This document shows positions 58,938 through 64,000 of a stretch of DNA of 64,000 nucleotides, one piece after another; position 1 is the first letter of the stretch; each line of letters opens with the position of its first letter. The position numbers and the translations under genes are program-made. Origin of the DNA: Bizionia sp. M204 (GTDB lineage: Bacteria; Bacteroidota; Bacteroidia; Flavobacteriales; Flavobacteriaceae); contig NZ_CP046242.1 of assembly GCF_023205095.1 (NCBI RefSeq), forward strand, positions 2,283,001 to 2,347,000, in the 5' to 3' direction. The notes beneath the pieces are model-generated. The model searched no databases and had not been told where the DNA came from. It saw only the letters and a program-made list of their open reading frames with translations.

Positions 58938-60138
58938 TCGCTACAATAAAAGCGCCAGTCCAGGCATTCTGGAAATTAAAACCACCAGTGACCGCATCAA
59001 TATTAAGAACTTCCCCTGCAAAATAGAGGTTTTTATGAAGGCGACTTTCAAAAGTTTTGAAGTTAATTTCTTTTAAATTAATCCCTCCAGCTGTTACAAA
59101 TTCATCTTTAAACGTACTTTTTCCTGTAACCTGAAAAATAGCGCTGGTCAATTGATTACTCAAATCTTCCAATTGTTGCTTGTTTAATTCTGCCCAACGA
59201 TCAGCTTCCGAAATTCCTGCAGCCAAAACCAGTTTTCGCCATAAGCGTTTTGGCAAATCCAATTGTGCGGCTTTATAAACGGTTTTTTTAGCAAACTGTT
59301 GTTTGAGTTCTTTTAAATGATTCAAACAATCATCAAAAGATTGCTTGATAAAATTAATCTCAATTTTAAAATTATAATTGCGTTTCGCTAATTCCAAAGC
59401 ACCAAAAGCAGATAATTTTAAGATAGCTGGCGCACTCATTCCAACATGGGTAATTAGCAAAGGCCCTTCGGAATGTAAATCTGTTCCAACAACAGAAACA
59501 CCTACGTCTAGCGCTACAACGCCTGGAATATCCCGGATTCGTTCATCTTGAATATCAAAGGTAAATAAAGATGGAACGGGCTGCACAACAGTATGTCCTA
59601 ATCCTTCCACTAACTTCCAAAACTTGACAGAACTACCTGTTGCTATAAGTAGTTTATCTGCTTGATAGGTTTCATCTTTTGTTGAAACGATGAAACCTTT
59701 AGAATTATTTTGAACGGCAATTGCCGTAACATTCTGACTATACTGCACGTTAATTTTTAGTTTCTGGACTTCATTTAGGAAACAATCAATAATAGTTTGA
59801 GATGAGTTTGAAACGGGAAACATGCGACCATCGTCTTCAATTTTCAATTCCACGCCTCGTTTCTCAAACCAGGCAATCGTATCACCTGTCATGAATTGGT
59901 GGAAGGGTCCTAATAATTCTTTTTCACCTCGTGGGTAGTTCTGTGTTAATTCTGCCGGAATAAATTCGGCATGGGTAACATTGCAACGGCCTCCTCCAGA
60001 AATTTTCACCTTTTGTAAACCTTCTTTAGCTTTCTCCAAAATGGTGATAGATAGTTCTGGGTTCAATTCCGCCATATTAATGGCTGCAAAAAACCCCGCA
60101 GCTCCACCTCCAATAATAAGTACATCTTGTTGTTTCAT
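58927..60138 (-). CDS. BaiN/HI0933-type FAD-dependent oxidoreductase
   Basis: This 403-residue flavoprotein has the FAD loop VLIIGGGAAGFFAAI and the family motif KISGGGRCNVTH (about residue 45), with VTAGGINLKEINFKT and FAGEVLNIDAVTGGFN near the end. HI0933-like proteins are predicted flavin reductases; the substrate here is not known. It overlaps the GDPD gene by 4 bases (ATGA). Confidence 0.87.
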   Translation of the reverse strand: MKQQDVLIIGGGAAGFFAAINMAELNPELSITILEKAKEGLQKVKISGGGRCNVTHAEFIPAELTQNYPRGEKELLGPFHQFMTGDTIAWFEKRGVELKIEDDGRMFPVSNSSQTIIDCFLNEVQKLKINVQYSQNVTAIAVQNNSKGFIVSTKDETYQADKLLIATGSSVKFWKLVEGLGHTVVQPVPSLFTFDIQDERIRDIPGVVALDVGVSVVGTDLHSEGPLLITHVGMSAPAILKLSAFGALELAKRNYNFKIEINFIKQSFDDCLNHLKELKQQFAKKTVYKAAQLDLPKRLWRKLVLAAGISEADRWAELNKQQLEDLSNQLTSAIFQVTGKSTFKDEFVTAGGINLKEINFKTFESRLHKNLYFAGEVLNIDAVTGGFNFQNAWTGAFIVAKSI

Positions 60139-60833
60139 ATTTTATCTGGCACATCTGAAATAATACCATTAACACCATAATCTTTCATACGTAGATTAGT
60201 ATCGGCATCATTTACCGTCCAGGTGTTAACTTCAAAACCTCTATTTTGAGCCAGCTTCACATTATCTTTTGTTAATAAAGCATAATTAGGATGAATAATT
60301 TTAGCCTTAATAGTTTCAGCAAATTCTATTGCTTCGGTAACACTGGCTTTTGTTAAAACGGCTAGTGGTATATTTTTATTGGTTTGAAATACGGCTTCTA
60401 ATTCAGCATGCTGAAAACTAGACACAATAAAATCAGCATATTTCCAACCATAATTCCGAACATAATTATCAACCATTTCACAGGTTTTAATGGCTGTGTT
60501 TTTTCCTTTTAATTCAATATTTAAAATGCATTTTTTATCAATTAAATTTAATACATCTTCTAAAGTCGGAACTTGAAATCCACCGTTGACTGTTAGGTTT
60601 TTTAAGGCTTCTAGAGTTTGTTTGCCAACTTCACCAGTTCCATTTGTCATTCTATCTAATGTGAAATCATGAAAAACAACTAATTCACCAGAAGCGCACA
60701 GATGCACATCTATTTCAATGCCATCCACATTAAAACCCAGTGCTTTTTCAATGGATTCTATAGTGTTTTCCGCTAGATAACCTTTAGCGCCTCGATGACC
60801 AAAAACACGGGTTGAAGCATTCTGCATATTCAA
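60135..60833 (-). CDS. Glycerophosphodiester phosphodiesterase family protein
   Basis: This 232-residue protein has the GDPD motifs: HRGAKGYLAENTIESIEKAL, EIDVH and VVFHDFTLDRMTNGTG, with catalytic His residues. It releases glycerol-3-phosphate from deacylated phospholipids. No signal peptide is seen, so it is cytoplasmic. It is translationally coupled to the flavoprotein gene by the 4-base overlap. Confidence 0.92.
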   Translation of the reverse strand: MNMQNASTRVFGHRGAKGYLAENTIESIEKALGFNVDGIEIDVHLCASGELVVFHDFTLDRMTNGTGEVGKQTLEALKNLTVNGGFQVPTLEDVLNLIDKKCILNIELKGKNTAIKTCEMVDNYVRNYGWKYADFIVSSFQHAELEAVFQTNKNIPLAVLTKASVTEAIEFAETIKAKIIHPNYALLTKDNVKLAQNRGFEVNTWTVNDADTNLRMKDYGVNGIISDVPDKI

Positions 60834-60884
60834 AATTTTTAGTGTCAGTTTATGTTTGTAAATTTATGGTAAAATAAACAGGAT

Positions 60885-61688
60885 TTGAAAATTAAAACCA
60901 CGCTTACACTATTTGCATCCATATTTATAGCTTGCCAAAACGGAAATCCGAAAGTCATTGCTAATTTACCTAGCAGTTTACCAGAGATTTCTGCCATTGA
61001 AAAAACGACGAATTCCGATTTGTTTTGGGTAATCCAAGATGCTGGAAATAACAACCATATATATGGATTAGATGAAAAAGGCAGCATTAAAGCGGATATT
61101 ATTGTTGAAAATGCAAATAATCGGGATTGGGAAGATTTGACTTCCGATAAAAAAGGCAACCTTTATATTGGCGATTTTGGAAACAATAATAAAGACAAAA
61201 CCACTTTTTCCATTTTAAAAATAACGAATCCACAAGCTAATATAAAAAGTACCAAAGCAGAATTTATTCGGTTTAGTTTGCCAAAGGATGTAAAACCCAA
61301 AGATTTTGAAGCTTTTTTTCTACACAACGATTATTTTTATGTGTTTAGTAAAGAATCGAAAAAATTTAGAACCTTAAAAATCCCCAATCGTATTGGGAAT
61401 CATGAAGCCGAACTGATTTCTGAATTTAATTTGAAAGGCAAAAACAATAAAATTACCTCTGCCGCTATGAGCCAAGATAGCAAACGTATGTATTTACTAA
61501 ATCATGATAAAGTATGGGAGATTTCAGATTTTGAAAATGACCATTTTTTTGAAGGAAAAGTAATAAGCATCCCATTTGATCATAACACTCAAAAAGAAGG
61601 CGTTTTTGAAATTAATAACACACTTTATATTACCGATGAGTTCAAGAAAAATGAGGGTGGAAACCTATATGAGTTAACTTTAGATTAA
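60885..61688 (+). CDS. Exported beta-propeller-like lipoprotein of unknown function
   Basis: This 267-residue protein seems to start with a TTG at 60885 and has a lipoprotein signal peptide (SIFIAC). The mature part has propeller-type strands (DLFWVIQDAGNNNHIYGLDEKG, cited in part, and NLYIGDFGNNN). It is not assigned to a reaction. A perfect TATGTTTG box lies at 60851-60858, 27 bases before the start, though no TTG at -33 is in place. Confidence 0.65.
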   Translation: MKIKTTLTLFASIFIACQNGNPKVIANLPSSLPEISAIEKTTNSDLFWVIQDAGNNNHIYGLDEKGSIKADIIVENANNRDWEDLTSDKKGNLYIGDFGNNNKDKTTFSILKITNPQANIKSTKAEFIRFSLPKDVKPKDFEAFFLHNDYFYVFSKESKKFRTLKIPNRIGNHEAELISEFNLKGKNNKITSAAMSQDSKRMYLLNHDKVWEISDFENDHFFEGKVISIPFDHNTQKEGVFEINNTLYITDEFKKNEGGNLYELTLD

Positions 61689-62554
61689 GATTTCTTAATT
61701 GGACGCATTAAACCTTCTTGTGCAACAGAGGCTACTAAAACGCCATCACGCGTAAAGATATTTCCTTTAGCAAAACCTCTAGCGTTTCCTGTGCTTGGTG
61801 TTTCTAGCGAAAATAATAACCAATCATTCAAATCAAATTCACGGAAAAACCACATGGAATGATCTAAACTGGCGGTTAATAAGTTTCCCCAATGCGCTTT
61901 ACTGGCATGTGGTTGTAGTGCCACAGACAAAATATTATAATCTGAAATATACGTCAGAATTTGTTGCTTAATTGCTAATTCCATATCGCCTACATCTCCT
62001 TTTAACTTAAACCATACATCGGCAAATGCCGGCAAATCTTTTCTATCTAAAGGGTTCGGGAGATAGGTTGGTTTGAACTCAACAGGACGCGGGATTTCTA
62101 AAAACGCTTTGGTTTTAGAGGGCAACATGCTCCCATATTCATTTAAAATATCGGTCCAACTCATCAGTTCTTCCGGTTGCTTCATATCCGGTTTCATTTC
62201 TATTTGATGCGAATATCCTTCTTCTGTTTTATGAAATGAAGCGGATAAAATAAAAATAGTTTGATTATTCTGACTAGCCGTTACACGACGTACTGAAAAA
62301 CTGCCTCCATCACGCATAATACTCACATCATAATGAATAGGGTAATCCAAATGGCCAGCTTCTAAAAAATAGGCATGTAGAGAGTGTAAAACACGATTAT
62401 TATGAATAGTTCTATAAGCAGCATTCAGTGCTTGAGCCAAAACTTGGCCTCCAAAAACATTGGGACTTCCTACGGACTCGCTTACGCCTTCAAACTGATT
62501 TTCTTCAAGGTGTTTTAATTCAAGGATTTCTAATAAGCTATCTACAGAATTCAT
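61685..62554 (-). CDS. tesB: Acyl-CoA thioesterase II
   Basis: This 289-residue double-hotdog protein has the first-half pattern VFGGQVLAQALNAAY and HSLHAYFLEAG, and in the second half DHSMWFFREFDLNDWLLFSLETPS and GRAF-like ARGFAKGNIFTRDG. These match TesB with the Asp-Thr/Ser-Gln catalytic residues. It releases fatty acids from CoA. It overlaps the convergent lipoprotein gene by 4 bases. Confidence 0.92.
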   Translation of the reverse strand: MNSVDSLLEILELKHLEENQFEGVSESVGSPNVFGGQVLAQALNAAYRTIHNNRVLHSLHAYFLEAGHLDYPIHYDVSIMRDGGSFSVRRVTASQNNQTIFILSASFHKTEEGYSHQIEMKPDMKQPEELMSWTDILNEYGSMLPSKTKAFLEIPRPVEFKPTYLPNPLDRKDLPAFADVWFKLKGDVGDMELAIKQQILTYISDYNILSVALQPHASKAHWGNLLTASLDHSMWFFREFDLNDWLLFSLETPSTGNARGFAKGNIFTRDGVLVASVAQEGLMRPIKKS

Positions 62555-62628
62555 AATTATATTTTTTTACAAGGTATTATTTATAGACGCTTTTATAAAA
62601 ATAAAGCCAAACAAATTTTATAAAACTC

Positions 62629-64000
62629 TTAAAAATTTAATCCCAATGCGAAAGCAAACCGTAAGCCATCATCACTGTTAAACAAGGACACATTCCCTGT
62701 AAATACTTCAGCGGCCATTATTAATAAACCACCACCATAGGAGTTATGCCATTTTTTTGAAGGATCATCTTTAAGCCAAACACGACCATAATCCACACCA
62801 GAATAAACACCTAGGTTAATTGGTAAAATTCCTGTTTTTATTTTGCTAAACATATACCGCAAATCGGTTAATTGGTAGTAAGAGTTTTTTCCTGTAAACC
62901 GCTGATTTCTATAACCACGAAGTCCATCACTAGCACCAATTGAAGCCGCTTGATAAAATTCATAATTATCTCCCAATGTTATATGACCTTTTAATTTAGT
63001 TGCTAAAACCAGCTTTCCTGTTGGTTCTAATTTATAATTAAAACTAATGTCTGGAATAATATAACCCATGCTAGTAGATTCATCCAAATTAGTACGAAAA
63101 CCCAATTTTAAATTCGTTTCAAAACCAATAGATGGATACGCCTTATTATTCCTGTTTTCGAAATGGTAGGACGTAAAAGCACCAATAAAGGAATTACTGT
63201 TTTCTATTAAACTTGATAAATAATAATCGTTAATGAATCTCCCCTTAGTTTCCTCCACTTCTATGGTTTCATAGGCCAATCCTAATTTAAAAACACCATC
63301 CAAATAGCCTTTATAAATTAAGGAAGGTGCAAAACGCAAGGTTCGTAATTTTACACGATTATAATCTTTATTAAAAATAGCGTCGTTATCAGCATTTGGA
63401 TTTATGGTTTCATTACCATAGCCAAAGAAATTAACACTGTAATTTGGACTTGTAAAAATAACATCAACTCCTAAATTGAAATCATTAATTATGTTTGCAA
63501 ATTCACCGCTATATGATAAATCAAAACCATTAGTTGCGAAATAATAAGCTGCTGATAATTTATGTTGCGAGGTAAACGGATTTCGATTAAAGCCGTAAAC
63601 TGTATAGGTGTCTTTAACGCCTAGTTTAACACCATCATCTGGGTTGTAACCAATAATTGGAATAACCTGATTGGCGTTATATTTTAATTTCAGATAGTTA
63701 TAGGTGTTGATATCATAGTTATTGGTCAAATGCTTCTTGCCTTTGGTTGTTTTGAAGGTGTTCTCTTTCGACTTATAATCATAAAAATGCGTTTTCTTGC
63801 CATTTTCAATATTATAAATATCATTGTTTTGCCCACCAACTAATCGCAATTTAATAAGCTTATTTCCCTCGCCATGAACGTGTAGTACGTCGTCATCATC
63901 TAATGCGTAAATCCATATCTCTTTTGTTTCGTTCTTACTATAAGTACGCTTATGGAATATATCAGCTTTTTCACCTTTCTTTATACGATATGCCGTAACA
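62629..64000 (-). CDS. C-terminal barrel part of a large outer-membrane protein gene, cut by the right edge
   Basis: The frame stays open to the right edge, and the first Met-like codon inside is a TTG at 63849, so the true start lies beyond the window. At least 456 residues are seen. The early part (GEGNKLIKLRLVGGQNNDIYNIENG) is a short beta linker; the rest is an aromatic-rich BamA/TamA-like barrel ending FALGLNF. In Flavobacteria this tail follows a calcineurin-like phosphoesterase domain in one large protein, which I infer for the missing part. Confidence 0.75.
   Translation of the reverse strand, partial: VTAYRIKKGEKADIFHKRTYSKNETKEIWIYALDDDDVLHVHGEGNKLIKLRLVGGQNNDIYNIENGKKTHFYDYKSKENTFKTTKGKKHLTNNYDINTYNYLKLKYNANQVIPIIGYNPDDGVKLGVKDTYTVYGFNRNPFTSQHKLSAAYYFATNGFDLSYSGEFANIINDFNLGVDVIFTSPNYSVNFFGYGNETINPNADNDAIFNKDYNRVKLRTLRFAPSLIYKGYLDGVFKLGLAYETIEVEETKGRFINDYYLSSLIENSNSFIGAFTSYHFENRNNKAYPSIGFETNLKLGFRTNLDESTSMGYIIPDISFNYKLEPTGKLVLATKLKGHITLGDNYEFYQAASIGASDGLRGYRNQRFTGKNSYYQLTDLRYMFSKIKTGILPINLGVYSGVDYGRVWLKDDPSKKWHNSYGGGLLIMAAEVFTGNVSLFNSDDGLRFAFALGLNF

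Overview
The window looks like chromosomal DNA of a marine-type member of the Flavobacteriaceae (Bacteroidota). The grounds are the AT-rich composition, the lack of purine-rich ribosome binding sites, promoters with the Bacteroidota -7 box TAnnTTTG (clearest at the tRNA-Phe gene), mevalonate-pathway genes, a dipeptidyl peptidase IV, and a polyamine operon ending in a deoxyhypusine-synthase-like gene. I see no insertion sequence, prophage, CRISPR array or rRNA. The genus cannot be named from the sequence alone.

Layout. 1-4.5 kb: a C5 cytosine methyltransferase, an NlpC/P60 lipoprotein, ComEC and a periplasmic thioredoxin-fold protein. 4.5-10.3 kb: a peptide-use block of two POT transporters and a DPP IV. 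10.4-12.7 kb: class II HMG-CoA reductase and a GHMP kinase. 12.9-20.7 kb: an envelope block (PpiD, CorC-like protein, LptC, a TPR protein, an outer-membrane barrel, CoaX), then tRNA-Phe. 21.1-22.6 kb: a transglutaminase-like/TPR gene broken by one base in an A8 run.

22.7-30 kb is a sulfur-handling island: a split YeeE/YedE transporter, a sterol-desaturase-like hydroxylase, an operon of rhodanese, HMA protein, DUF3365 haem protein, thioredoxin and methyltransferase, an MBL-rhodanese protein, a TauE/SafE exporter and a Crp/Fnr regulator. Four dyads of the form TGTAAC-N4-GTTACA lie in front of its transcription units. In all four a TAnnTTTG-type box starts exactly 21 bases after the dyad. I read this as one regulon controlled by the local Crp/Fnr protein, whose ligand pocket carries three cysteines.

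30.1-36.1 kb is an arsenosugar biosynthesis cluster: AhpD-like protein, ArsS, rhodanese, two glycosyltransferases, purine nucleoside phosphorylase, ArsM and DUF547. Mostly same-strand genes follow to 47 kb: a carboxypeptidase-regulatory-like protein, an FAD oxidoreductase, a membrane Fe-S protein, three glycosyltransferases, an NAD(P)-binding protein and an alpha/beta hydrolase, plus an opposed GH113-like lipoprotein. They may extend the same pathway, but that is speculation.

47-64 kb: two small proteins of unknown function; the polyamine operon speA-speB-DHS-like-GNAT/nitrilase; a pseudouridine synthase that appears to lack its catalytic Asp; mevalonate kinase, diphosphomevalonate decarboxylase and a UbiA prenyltransferase; a RHH/RelE toxin-antitoxin pair with palindromic operators; a BaiN-like flavoprotein, GDPD and TesB; and the 3' part of a large outer-membrane protein gene that runs off the right edge.
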